Assembly (NCBI GenBank): GCA_963663495.1
Contig: OY760427.1
Location: forward strand, 1,612,001-1,676,000
Source of the DNA: G963663495 sp963663495
Lineage (GTDB): Bacteria > Bacteroidota > Rhodothermia > Rhodothermales > Bin80
Direction: 5' to 3'
Length of the DNA stretch: 64,000 nt
The notes under the pieces were generated by a model. The model worked only from the letters and a program-made list of their open reading frames with translations, had not been told where the DNA came from and made no database searches. Shown here in pieces: positions 26,532-36,600 of this stretch. The first letter of the stretch is position 1. Each line of letters opens with the position of its first letter. The position numbers and the translations under genes are program-made.

Positions 26532-26923
26532 CTGTAGCAACGAAAAAGAAGCGCGCACTACACCGAGGCTCCATATCGGTTAATCAATTAGTGGAAAATG
26601 CCGTTAAGGCAGCCTTGGAAAAAAAAGCTGAAGACATTGTAGTGATGGAGATGGCGGATGTCAGCGGCTTGGCAGATTTCTTCGTGATTTGTTCCGGCAA
26701 CAGTGACCTTCAGGTTAGGGCAATTCAAGAAAACATTGAAGAGCGTCTGCGCATTGAGTGTGATGAACGCCCTTGGCATCGTGAAGGCATTGCGTTTCGT
26801 CAGTGGGTGCTTTTGGACTATGTTGACTTGGTGGTCCACGTTTTTCGTCCAGAGCGCCGCGCTTTCTATGACTTGGAACGATTGTGGAAGGATGCGCCGC
26901 TTGAACACATAGATAATGAGTAA
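26528..26923 (+). CDS. rsfS: Ribosomal silencing factor RsfS
   Basis: About 131 residues from GTG at 26528, which overlaps the previous stop as GTGA. The core KAEDIVVMEMADVSGLADFFVICSGNSDLQVRAIQENIEERL...RPWHREGIAFRQWVLLDYVDLVVHVFRPERRAFYDLERLW is the complete RsfS/Iojap family signature. It binds L14 and prevents subunit joining during starvation. Confidence 0.95.
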   Translation: MTVATKKKRALHRGSISVNQLVENAVKAALEKKAEDIVVMEMADVSGLADFFVICSGNSDLQVRAIQENIEERLRIECDERPWHREGIAFRQWVLLDYVDLVVHVFRPERRAFYDLERLWKDAPLEHIDNE

Positions 26924-27428
26924 GAAAATTGGACGTTGGCTGGCAGCACTACTAATGGTAGGGTGCTCTGGAGCGCGCGCGCCCGTTGAGGTTTCGCCAG
27001 ACGAACAGTTCGGGCATCGGTATGAAGGGTTCATGGAAGGTGGGCGCGAGACAGCTACCGTAAGTCCGCCATCGGATCAATACGATTATGGGTATTATCC
27101 CGCGACGGTTGAGAGTGTGATTATACGTCAGGGACCGTTGGAAGCGGAAGATCCTGAAGCTTCGGCGCCGGTGGAAGCCGTGGTACTGGGTGTGTTCTCT
27201 GATGGGTGTCTGGTGTTGGATGGCTACACGCAGCAGCGGACCGGCCATATCATTGATGCGACCCTCACGACGCGCCGTCCTCGGGGTGTCATGTGTACTG
27301 CCAACGTTCGCCCGTACCGATATTACGTATCGCTGCCGGGTCAATACAAGGCCGGTCACTATACGTTCAAGTTGAACGAACAGGCTGTTACCTTTGAGGT
27401 ACGGCCCAACGGGATCAGCGGACGGTGA
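26916..27428 (+). CDS. Putative lipoprotein
   Basis: A 170-residue protein. MSKKIGRWLAALLMVGCSGARAP is a lipoprotein signal (lipobox MVGC). The mature part is acidic and tyrosine-rich and then beta-rich, with no recognised domain. The start overlaps the end of rsfS (ATGAGTAA), and its stop overlaps the next gene's GTG start. Function unknown. Confidence 0.75.
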   Translation: MSKKIGRWLAALLMVGCSGARAPVEVSPDEQFGHRYEGFMEGGRETATVSPPSDQYDYGYYPATVESVIIRQGPLEAEDPEASAPVEAVVLGVFSDGCLVLDGYTQQRTGHIIDATLTTRRPRGVMCTANVRPYRYYVSLPGQYKAGHYTFKLNEQAVTFEVRPNGISGR

Positions 27429-27787
27429 GACGAATATTCATGGCCGGAGCGGCAATGGGATGTCTCGCCATCCTGATAGCGGCCTACGGCGCACACAGCT
27501 TGAATCTGGATGCCGCAGCCATGCAAACCTTCCAGACTGCGTTCCGGTACCAGATGGCACACGGGCTGGCCTTGCTAATCACTGGTATTGTTGCCACCAG
27601 GTGGGCGGGATGGCGCCTTAATGCCGCTGCGGTATTATTTGTTGTAGGTACGGTGTTGTTTTCCGGCAGCTTGTACTTGGCGGCGGTTACCGGTGTAGCA
27701 TGGATCGGCATCATCACCGCGCCTGGTGGTGTGGCGCTTGCTGCGGCATGGGGTTTGCTCTTCTGGGCCGCGTTTTCCGCCCGATGA
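27425..27787 (+). CDS. DUF423 family membrane protein
   Basis: A 120-residue protein with four predicted transmembrane helices. AAYGAHSL near residue 20, FRYQMAHGLALLITG, LFSGSLYLAAVTG and ITAPGGVALAAAWGLLFWA are DUF423 (YgdD/TMEM256) hallmarks. Its function is unknown. It starts with GTG in a GTGA overlap with the lipoprotein stop and ends the operon. Confidence 0.9.
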   Translation: MRRIFMAGAAMGCLAILIAAYGAHSLNLDAAAMQTFQTAFRYQMAHGLALLITGIVATRWAGWRLNAAAVLFVVGTVLFSGSLYLAAVTGVAWIGIITAPGGVALAAAWGLLFWAAFSAR

Positions 27788-27861
27788 TAACCTAACCTGG
27801 TCCTACCATTGAACCGGTACCCCTACGTAACATTGTAATTCATAACGCTTAGATTAGCGGC

Positions 27862-27996
27862 ATGGTGGTTCAACGTCAGATTCTGAAGACGCTGCGTGCC
27901 GCACCATGTCAGTTTGCAGAGGTCATGGAGGAGCATCCTGACGATGATCGCATTGCCATAATTCGCCGTGCGAGTGTAAGCGTCTGGCTTTTATGA
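27862..27996 (+). CDS. Possible 44-residue remnant ORF cut by an IS66 end
   Basis: ATG at 27862 reads MVVQRQILKTLRAAPCQFAEVMEEHPDDDRIAIIRRASVSVWLL and then stops. The last residues lie within a GTAAGCG sequence, the start typical of IS66 ends, so this may be the N-terminus of a gene interrupted by that insertion. No family was recognised. Confidence 0.3.
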   Translation: MVVQRQILKTLRAAPCQFAEVMEEHPDDDRIAIIRRASVSVWLL

Positions 27997-28782
27997 TGCT
28001 TTGGGGCGTGTACAGCATAGCAGTTGTTTGAAGGCGCTCAGGACATTCGAAGCCGAGGGTGCGCTGTCCTCGCCTGCACCAAAGCGTATGGTCCGGGAGG
28101 CTGTGCTTCGTTTGTTGGACGAACCGGTACTTGCGCCCGCTGGAGTGCCGACGTTGTTCAAGGATGCGCGGCTTGGAGTTGAAATTGGTAGAAGATGCCG
28201 GGCAGCGTGCAATCTGCATTACGCTTGTAGGGGCTGAGCATTCGCTGCGTGCGCCAGTGTTTGCCGGGCGGCATTTGCGTTGCCAAATCGGCAGCTAGCA
28301 CAGCTACATCGGAGCGATAGGCTTGGCCTACCCTTCCCCCATAAATCATCCATAACGGTTCGATTGTTCGTCAGGTATGGTTAAATATCGCTGGTATGGC
28401 TGTCGGAATATCTCGGGTATTTCGGCCTGGCAGGTATGGTGTGTGACTTGAGGTGAATAATGCCATCCTCTCGTGCGGATACGCGATCTCTTCCTGCGCT
28501 GCTTCCCTTGGCGCTGCATTGCCTACATCCACGAACCCTCGGCTGCAGTCTCCTGGCGATACTTCCGCCTCCAGTAATTCAACGGTCCGTACGAGATGCC
28601 CTGCTCTGTGCAAGACGCCGCTGCGGACTGGGGCCTTTCGTTATACTGCTCTACCAGCGGTAACATCTCTTCTGCCGTACGTCTGGGCTGTACCATGCGG
28701 TCCGGGGTCTGGGTTCTCACGTCTACGGGTAAGCTCTACAGAACCCGTCACCTAATCAAGATGCAGTTCACCGCACGCTCAC
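27976..28782 (-). mobile_element. IS66-like element with internal deletion (only a tnpA relic)
   Basis: The outer ends read inward as GTAAGCGTCTGG (from 27976) and GTGAGCGTGCGG (from 28782), a plausible inverted repeat with the GTAAGCG start of IS66 elements. Inside, on the minus strand from 28696, is an IS66 ORF1 start, MVQPRRTAEEMLPLVEQYNERPQSAAASCTEQGISYGPLNYWRRKYRQETAAEG, which then loses frame. tnpB and tnpC of this copy are missing. No target duplication is evident. Confidence 0.6.
28523..28696 (-). pseudogene. IS66 TnpA (ORF1) fragment
   Basis: The helix-turn-helix-like segment QGISYGPLNYWRRKYRQE is characteristic of IS66 ORF1. The frame ends at GSWM, although the homologous sequence continues out of frame as FVDVGNAAPREAAQEE. 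A close relative lies at 44064-44337. Confidence 0.7.
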
Positions 28783-29318
28783 CTGTATAGCGCGCGTAGC
28801 GCTAGCATCAGCCGGTTTTTCATATTCCCCAATTCTGCCTCAAGCCGGCTGCATCGATCATGCAACTGGCTATTCTTTCTCTCCAATTCTGCATTATCCC
28901 GGCTGTACTGATCAAAGGCACTGGCCAATTCGGGGTGCTGTGCAAGCAACGCAACCTGCGCGGGGGAGAGGATAGAATGTGCTTCGGGCTGCATGGTGAG
29001 TTGACAACACCAGCATATTGCTTGTTCCCGAATTACACATTATTGTTGGCCCGATTATCGGCTTTTTACTGCATATCGGGGCCGATATTTCACCGTCTTC
29101 AACGACACCCCCTCCAGCATCATCACCATCTGTGCCCATGTCGGCACATCCTCCTCTGGCAACGCAAACGTACCTGTCTCCAAGCGCTTGTAGAAGATCG
29201 CAAAGCCGTTCCGATCCCATGTGAGCGCCTTCAAATGGTTTCGCCTCCTGTTGATGAATACAAAGATGTCTCCCGACATCGGATTCCGCTTCATGCCGCT
29301 CTTTACCAAGGCACACAA
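28779..29318 (-). pseudogene. IS66 tnpB-tnpC remnants of an older copy
   Basis: 29055-29318 reads MCALVKSGMKRNPMSGDIFVFINRRRNHLKALTWDRNGFAIFYKRLETGTFALPEE, the IS66 ORF2 (TnpB) core without its N-terminus. 28779-28994 reads ILSPAQVALLAQHPELASAFDQYSRDNAELERKNSQLHDRCSRLEAELGNMKNRL, the coiled-coil beginning of the TnpC transposase. It is cut off where the other IS66 copy begins at 28782. The gene order tnpB then tnpC on the minus strand is normal for IS66. Confidence 0.75.
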
Positions 29319-29467
29319 GCCGTTCTCTTTTCTCCCCCAAGGCGCTTACTGCATCCAGCTGCCTGAAACGTAAGCTTCACACCACTCCGCAACGTCAATA
29401 TCGGCACGCCCCAAACACGGCGCATAAGCACCCGGCACCCCGAGCTAAGTATGGCGCCAACGAACCG

Positions 29468-29848
29468 TTAATAATCCTCCAAATAGAAACCCCACCGAGC
29501 GTGTGGCTCCAAATGATTTGCTTCAGCCATGGTCAATAGCGCCCCGGCCATCTCTTGCGGCGTTTCCAACTCCAAAACTACGTCCATCAGAGAGTCCGGG
29601 TAGTACGCACCATCTTCGTCTTCACGAATGTCCTCAATTCCTCCGCCGAGGATCTCTTCAAGGACGTAGCAATTTTTCTCCTCACGCCATCTACCAAAGT
29701 ACCGTTCGCCATCGTCAAGATCCTTCGGATCAATCAACACTATGAGTCCACGTACATTGGCGATGTCGTCGGGGCTTGACCCAAGCTCAAGAACGGTTGC
29801 CATCATCTCAAGTAAGATATCTCGTACGTCCAAGGAGTTATCCGGCAT
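29468..29848 (-). CDS. Small acidic cytoplasmic protein of unknown function, after lipB
   Basis: About 126 residues from MPDNSLDVRDILLEMMATVLELGSSPDDIANVRGLIVLIDPKDLDDGERYFGRW (ATG at 29848, overlapping the lipB stop by 11 bp). It is strongly acidic, with no signal peptide or transmembrane segment, and ends ARWGFYLEDY. No family was recognised. Its overlap with lipB suggests translational coupling in a sprA-lipB-orf unit. Confidence 0.65.
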   Translation of the reverse strand: MPDNSLDVRDILLEMMATVLELGSSPDDIANVRGLIVLIDPKDLDDGERYFGRWREEKNCYVLEEILGGGIEDIREDEDGAYYPDSLMDVVLELETPQEMAGALLTMAEANHLEPHARWGFYLEDY

Positions 29849-30644
29849 CGGCGCGCTGATTGGTGAGTGACCGTTTCGAAGGCAGGAGATCTCGCACCGT
29901 CTCCACACCCGCAGAGGATCCAAGATAGTGAATAGCCTCACCATCCATTAACTGTGAAGTAGCAATGCCAAACACCTCCTCAAAATGGTATACTAATCGA
30001 TCTTTTACAGTGGACATATCCATCGGTACCCCGCGTTCACGTGCAAAGGAAGTGACGGTGCGGTCCGCTATGCCACACGGTATGATGCCATCGTAGTAGG
30101 ACAGATCGGTAGCGACATTTAGGGCCAAGCCGTGCATGGTAATCCATCGACTGCATCGTATGCCCATGGCACAGATCTTGCGCTCCATACCACGCTGGTC
30201 TGCCTGAATCCATACGCCCGTGCGCCCGCTGACGCGCATGGCTCTGAGTTGGAAGTCTGCGCAGGTCAGAATAACGATTTCCTCCAGCGCACGCAGGAGT
30301 CGATGAAGATCGCGGTAAATCCGATTGAGGTCAAGCAAGAAGTAGGCTACAAGCTGCCCAGGGCCGTGATAGGTGATGTCTCCTCCTCGGTCAATCTTGT
30401 AGAACGAGACGCCACGCGCACAAAGCTCTTCCTCGCGCAGCAGGAGGTGGCGGACATCACCGCTCTTCCCTAGCGTATAAACATGCGGGTGCTCCAGCAG
30501 CAACACGGTATGTGCATGCGCGCGCTCTCCGCGTCGAGCGGCCAGCATCCGTTCAAGAATGGCTTGCTGCAGTGCCCATGTGGGCCCGTACGGCACGCGC
30601 CCAAGGTGGCAAATCACTGCAGCATCGCGGGGATCAGTGTGCAA
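29838..30644 (-). CDS. lipB: Octanoyl-[ACP]:protein N-octanoyltransferase LipB
   Basis: A 268-residue protein. LLLEHPHVYTLGKSGD, the RGGDITYHGPGQLVAYFLLDL motif, the catalytic lysine in KICAMGIRCSRWITMHGLALNV and the catalytic cysteine in GIIPCGIADRTVTSF are all present. It transfers octanoate from acyl carrier protein to lipoyl domains, the first step of lipoate synthesis. It overlaps the end of sprA by 11 bp. Confidence 0.96.
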   Translation of the reverse strand: MHTDPRDAAVICHLGRVPYGPTWALQQAILERMLAARRGERAHAHTVLLLEHPHVYTLGKSGDVRHLLLREEELCARGVSFYKIDRGGDITYHGPGQLVAYFLLDLNRIYRDLHRLLRALEEIVILTCADFQLRAMRVSGRTGVWIQADQRGMERKICAMGIRCSRWITMHGLALNVATDLSYYDGIIPCGIADRTVTSFARERGVPMDMSTVKDRLVYHFEEVFGIATSQLMDGEAIHYLGSSAGVETVRDLLPSKRSLTNQRADAG

Positions 30645-33600
30645 AGCTTAATCGAAAATTGAAGCCGCCGTTGATGGACTTGTAGGGTAGACGTCGGCTG
30701 TCGCCCTGAAAATCCTCGTAAATGACAAAAATATCCGCCGTCACCTGATTGCTGAACTGATAGGCGATCCGGGGCGTCGCCTGTATACGTGCTGTGCTTG
30801 TGAGGACATCCACAAAGGACTCCTCAATAGCCATCGCCGGCGTAAAGTTGGGGTCAAGAGCAGCGACCTCCATCGCTCTGCGGAGATAATAGGTCTGGTC
30901 ATTGTTCACTGACCTTGACAAGGAAAGTGAGAAGCTGATCCTATTGCTGAGGCGCCTGCCGAAGAGCGGGAGTCTCAGATTGCGCGTGGCATACGAGGCG
31001 GTCACAGACAAGTCATTGGTGCTCGTAGTGCTGATCACATTGTTGGTTGTACTCAGCGAGTAGCTGTTGCTCCGGTTCCATGCGACGCTGGTCTGCACAT
31101 TGCCTCGTAGCGACAAATCTACCGCGATAAACGGCTGGAAGCGTTCGTTTATGCGAACGGCATCTATATCTACGTCCGGCAGAGTATAGGAAATCTTTGG
31201 TCCGGCACCAAGGTTGAACACGTCTACCTGACCGCTCCGCAGGTTTGAGCGAAAATCAGCGCTGTAGTCCGCGTTATACGAATGTCGAATGGTAGCACTC
31301 TGTGCCACGGTACGAATTAGTGGCCACCGTGAGATACCACTGTAGCTAATTTGCCAGCTAGGAAGTGGAAATGGCACGCGCCCGCCGGCCCCAAGCGTCC
31401 CGCCAGGTCCAGAAAGGTAGGAGGCAAGAAAGTCCTGAAATACCACCCTGTTGGTTAGCACGCCCGACTCAATCTCCACGTCAGACAGATTCTCGCCCGG
31501 CTCGCATTGGGCCGCGCAGTCTTGGCGAAACCGCTGTAGCTGACGGGCAAAAAAGGCTTGGTAGTCAGCACCAAAGGCCCAGACAGAGCCACGAATAGAT
31601 CCTGAGCTGGTAGTATCTGTTGCCAGCATGTTCTCCTCTGGAGTCAGCCGATAGGTATGGTTTTCCGTGGAGTTTGATTCGATCTGCCAGCTGAAGTTTA
31701 CACGCAAGCTTGTAGCGAGGTTGATCGTTGTCCGAGCTTGCAGGCGGTCGCTATCAACCAGCCCATCGGCAACCTGCAGGCGCTCTGTGATCACGCGATT
31801 GTCGGTTGGGTCGATGACGCGATCGAAGCCCAACCGGTATCGTAGCGTGGGGCCCGTTCCTGCTAACAGCGCATCACGGAGGCTGTAGTTAACCTGCACG
31901 CGGCCATCCTCGTCCACACGCCCTACATTGGAGGCATCCGACCGTCGGCTGCCTGAATAGCTGACGTTCATGTCCTGTATACCGGTGGCAGCCAGTGCTA
32001 GCCTTCGAAGCAGGGATAACGGATTTGGCAACACCGAGCGGCGTTCATCCCTCTGGCCGGTCGTATCGGCTTGCGCGGGATCGTCAATCCGCACTGGTTC
32101 CTCCGCATCCTCTTCCTCCAAACCTTGTTGCTCCATAAGCCTCCGCCGTTCCCGTTCTGCCCTCTGTTCCTCCCGCCTAACTTCACGCTGCTGCTGACGC
32201 GCTCGCCGTCTCGCCGTTGCGTCGCTGACTGCGGTGCGCTGCTGCTCCTGGAGTGAACGGTAAAATTCAAACTTCTCAAACAGGTTCTGGGGACGTATTG
32301 TCATGCCACTCCTAAGCGTAACAGCTGTGTTGACATGAGCTCCAGTGTTATTGCCCACCAAGCCATTGCGCCATGAAAAGTTTGCACCATAGCTGACATC
32401 CTGGATCTGTATCCAACTCAGGAACCGGTATCGTTGAAGGCGCGGTCGAAAAGAGGCACTGAATCGAGACTCGTAACGCTCGGTTCGAATATCAGACGCA
32501 GGATCCAAGTCGCCACTGAAAACCTGGCTTACCACCTGCCTGAAGTCACGGGTCTCCAGGTCTTCAATTTGGAATGCGCTCGTGCCGACATCTCCTGCTT
32601 GGATCGTGCCATCCGCAATCAGGTCGGCAGCCTGCCTACCATCGTAGCGGGTTTCCATTCCCTCGGGGTCCACAACGATGACACTGTACAATGTGTCTAC
32701 ACCCGCGGCGTTTAGACTTTGGTTTGTGCTCGTGTCAAATCCGAGGTTCAGGAAACCCAGTGGACTGTATTGCAATGAAAATTGGCGTGAATGACTGAAC
32801 CGGTGCTGCGTGCGGAACGGAAACGCCACATCCAACGGAAGGCCATCGTCTCGTTTCAGCACGGGGTCAGGGCGTTGCTTGGAGCGCGAAAAATCACGAT
32901 TGGCGGAAAGGCTGTAGTTAAGCGAGGTCGGCAGGTAGCTAACCCCAATATTGCTGAAAACATGTGCCACCGGCACCGTCCGCAAGAATCCAAGCGGACG
33001 TACCACGCGGGGCCGGCGCACGGAAAGTCGATAGGCGAGACTACTGTTCCATCGTCTCGAATTACGCACAGTTTCGCGGGGACTCCTACCGGTGGAGCTG
33101 GAATTGGAATAGCTGAAGCTAATTGCGTCCGCTGTGTTGCGGACCAGCCGGGACCTGGATCTGGACTTGCCGATCCTGGACGTAAACGATCGCGTCTCTG
33201 ATTGGCTCTCGGCTTGCTCGGTAATTTCCCGTTGCCGCTCGGCAATTTCTTCCGGTGATAGCGATGTTTGCGATGCAATTGCGTCCAGTAGACTTTGGAC
33301 TCGTACATCGCCGCGACTAGGATCAAACCGCGGCACAGATGACGATGACTTCACCTCTACGCTCACGGGGATTGTCCATCCGAAGCGCTCGGAGACGAAC
33401 TTATCCATGTTCATCTGCGTGTTAACCGTCCAGTCCGTGGTATTGACCTGGCTGCGCTCACCCAGCGTGCTGGACAGTGATCCGAACCCATCGGTCTGCG
33501 CGCGTACGGTGCCCTTCACCCGTGCTAGGTCCGCTAACGTTAGGTCGGCATTTACTACGGTAGCAATTCCAGACTTTTCATCATAGCCCGTTACCCTAAG

Positions 33601-36600
33601 TTCGTTTACCCAGATATTGGCATCCGTCAATGTGCCTCCGCTCTGGCTGACGTTACGTATTCCAATCACAATCGTACTCACGCTGGCTAGCGATGGGGTA
33701 CCCTTTATGCCGATGCGTGTACCGGGAGGCGCAAACTCCGTAACGGCTTCTTGAAGGACATCTTGTTCATCGTTCCAGAACAGAACGGCGGGGTCGAATC
33801 CAGTTTCGTTGGTAAACTCGTCACGCTGAAACTTGAGCTGATTAAGCGTGCTCATCCTAATGTTGACGGAATTCAAGTCGATGAACGCTTCTCCGTCGCC
33901 GGAGGGATTCGGTTGATAAGTCTGCCATATGTAGTCGGCGCGAGCATCCTGTGCTTCAGGCAGTTGGTCCAGCCGGCTTGGAGTAAGCGGCTGTTCATAT
34001 TCATAGAAGTCGTTGGTTTCGTTGGCCCCTAGCCGGACGAAGAATCGAAGCTCGTCGCGGTCGTCAAGGTCAAGGGGCACCTCGTCCATAAAGCCATCAA
34101 GGTGGACAAACATACGCAGGTTGCTGTAGCGGAGCAGGTCCATAGAAGAGGACCAGGTGTGAAATACGGCCTGCTGCTGGTTTGGCCCAACATTCTCAAC
34201 ACGCAAGACCATGGCCTGCTCCCGTGCATCACGCAAGGAGGCGGTCTGTGCTTCCCGAATACGGTTGCGTATGGCTCCGTTCGGGATTTCATAAACAGTA
34301 TTTTCTTCGTTGTTGACACTCTCAATGCTGATGTTCGGGCCGGTAAGGGGGTCGGTAACAGGGCGCATCTCTCCATCAGCATAGCTGTTGCTCACATCAT
34401 CAGATTTGCGCCATTGGCTTCCAACAAATTCGAGTGTGGCAAAGCGCAGCGTAATGGGTCTTTCGTGGCCAGTAGTCCACATCCGAATGGATTCAATCAG
34501 CGTAAAATCCTGAATGGTGCCGATACGCCGAGTAAAATCCCTGACAGGTACACGAACCAAGTACCATCCCGTGCCGGTGCCCGATGGCGTAGCGATCTCA
34601 TTGATCACGTAGTCATTGGTTTCCTCCGGTGCGGCCATCGCATCTAGCATGGCTAGGTTGAGGGGAAGCTCGTACTGGAAGTAACTGTTTTCCGTATCGG
34701 GTGCAGAATTCAGGTTGATGTCTTCCGTATCCGGGAGGCGGGAATTACCCTGAGCGGTAGTGGCATCCGATAGCTTGGTCTGTCCTTGGTAGGAGTTAAG
34801 CTCGGATCCGGAAAAGAATCGGGAAAAACGCTGCTGTACGCTGGCTCCGCCGGGGTAGTATTGTCCATTGGTGTAGTAGCCATCATCCAAGAAGTAGTGA
34901 TAGTCGTCACCCGACGGGTCTCTTCGGGCTCGATTCCGTTCGCGCTCCAAGAATTGCGGAAATCTTGAGCTGCTGGTGGTCTCCAACGAGTTCAAGAACT
35001 CCTGGAAGTGCTGTTGTTCGGTGCCGAGTCCGCCCTGCTGTTCGAAAAGATTGTTGGAGAAGGAAGCCAAACCATCCAGCCCCAAGTCCTCCGTAATGCG
35101 GTCGGTGTCGCCGATAGGGTTTAAAGACTGGTTCTGTTGCCCGGTGGATAGCCTTGCAAGGGTACCGACCGGGCCGCCTTCGGTGAGGGATAGACCGTCT
35201 TCCGTGTTGAGCTTGTTATCCGGAATGATGTCTTCTGAGATTCGTCCGATATCAATGAGTAACCTGGCATCCGGGTCTGCGTCCCCGGCTTCCGGGAAGG
35301 GTTGGAACACGAACTCAATAAACTCAATGTTTTTTGATGTAAAGTCGGTATTCCCTTCTGTCAGCCGCTGAGTCATGCCGCCCCAGGCATCCTTGGGATT
35401 ATCCAGGAAACTGCCCAAGTCGCGGTTGTAGTTGTACGGTCCGCGCTCGTGCGGTGCATAATAGAAGTCAAGTGTGGTGAGGATGCGTTCCTGCGAAGAT
35501 GTTTCGCGGTTTGGAAACACGGCCTGCGGAGTTACCAGCTGCACGGCAGGATCACCTGTTTCCCCCAACTGCTCCAACGTGGTCGCGTTCAACTGGTACC
35601 AACCCATTAACGCTCGGCCGTCGTTACGAAACTCAACTTCAGGCACGGATTGGTCGCTTACCTCACCCAGTATCGGCGCGCTTGCGAGCTGCCACGCTCC
35701 GGCGCGCAGTAGGGTGAAGAGGTTTTCGAAACCCTCAAAGTCGTCTACATACGAAATCCCTTCCACCTCGTCGGAATTAAAGTCCCGGCCCGTACTGCGC
35801 AGTTCGCGGCGCTCCTGCTTAAATGCGTTGGTTAACGTGTGTCCGGGGCGTAACTGTGCAAACTCCCCGGTGATATTGATACTGCTCTGCTCTTTGGTTT
35901 GGATCAGTGGCACGGCATCAATTGCCCGTGTAAGCCATGTCGGTTTTAGCGCAATTTGCCCATCCGCTCCCCAGATCAGGTTTGCAATGGGCTCTTCCCC
36001 AATGCGGTATTTATCGGTAATTGATTTTTGACTGAGGCGCATAACCGTTCCACCTACTGAAACGCGCTCGTCGGTAGAGTAGTCCATCCGTGCACCGAGG
36101 AGCGTCTTCTTCTGCAGATTAATGAGCGCATTCTGCTCATATTCAATGGATAGGTCCCTCCCTGATGTAACGAAAGACGGGTTGATGATGGTAAGGGTAC
36201 CCGCTTGGTAGTCAACCACGAAGTCGGTCCCTTCTGACAACGCCAAGCCGCCTGCGCTGACTCGCACGGACCCTTGTACCAGCCCTGAATAGGCCTTTAA
36301 ATCGTAGAAGGAAGGGATGCCTCCGCTATACGATCCCTGGATGCGGTACACGTTCTGCTGCGTATTGCGGACAGCATTCAACTGTTTCTGCCTGTACAGA
36401 TCTGAGAATACATAATTGGCTCGCGCCTCGTCCTGTTCAGTGGGGGAGAGGTCGCTGACTGTAATCAGGGCCTCTATACGGTTTCCGAAGGGTTCGAGGT
36501 ACGGAAATAGCAGTACCCCTTCCGCCTGCTGCACCGTGAAGTTCGGCAGGAAGTCGAAGAGGTCGTCAGGCTTCTTGGCTCCGTCCTCATTCAGCCGGTC

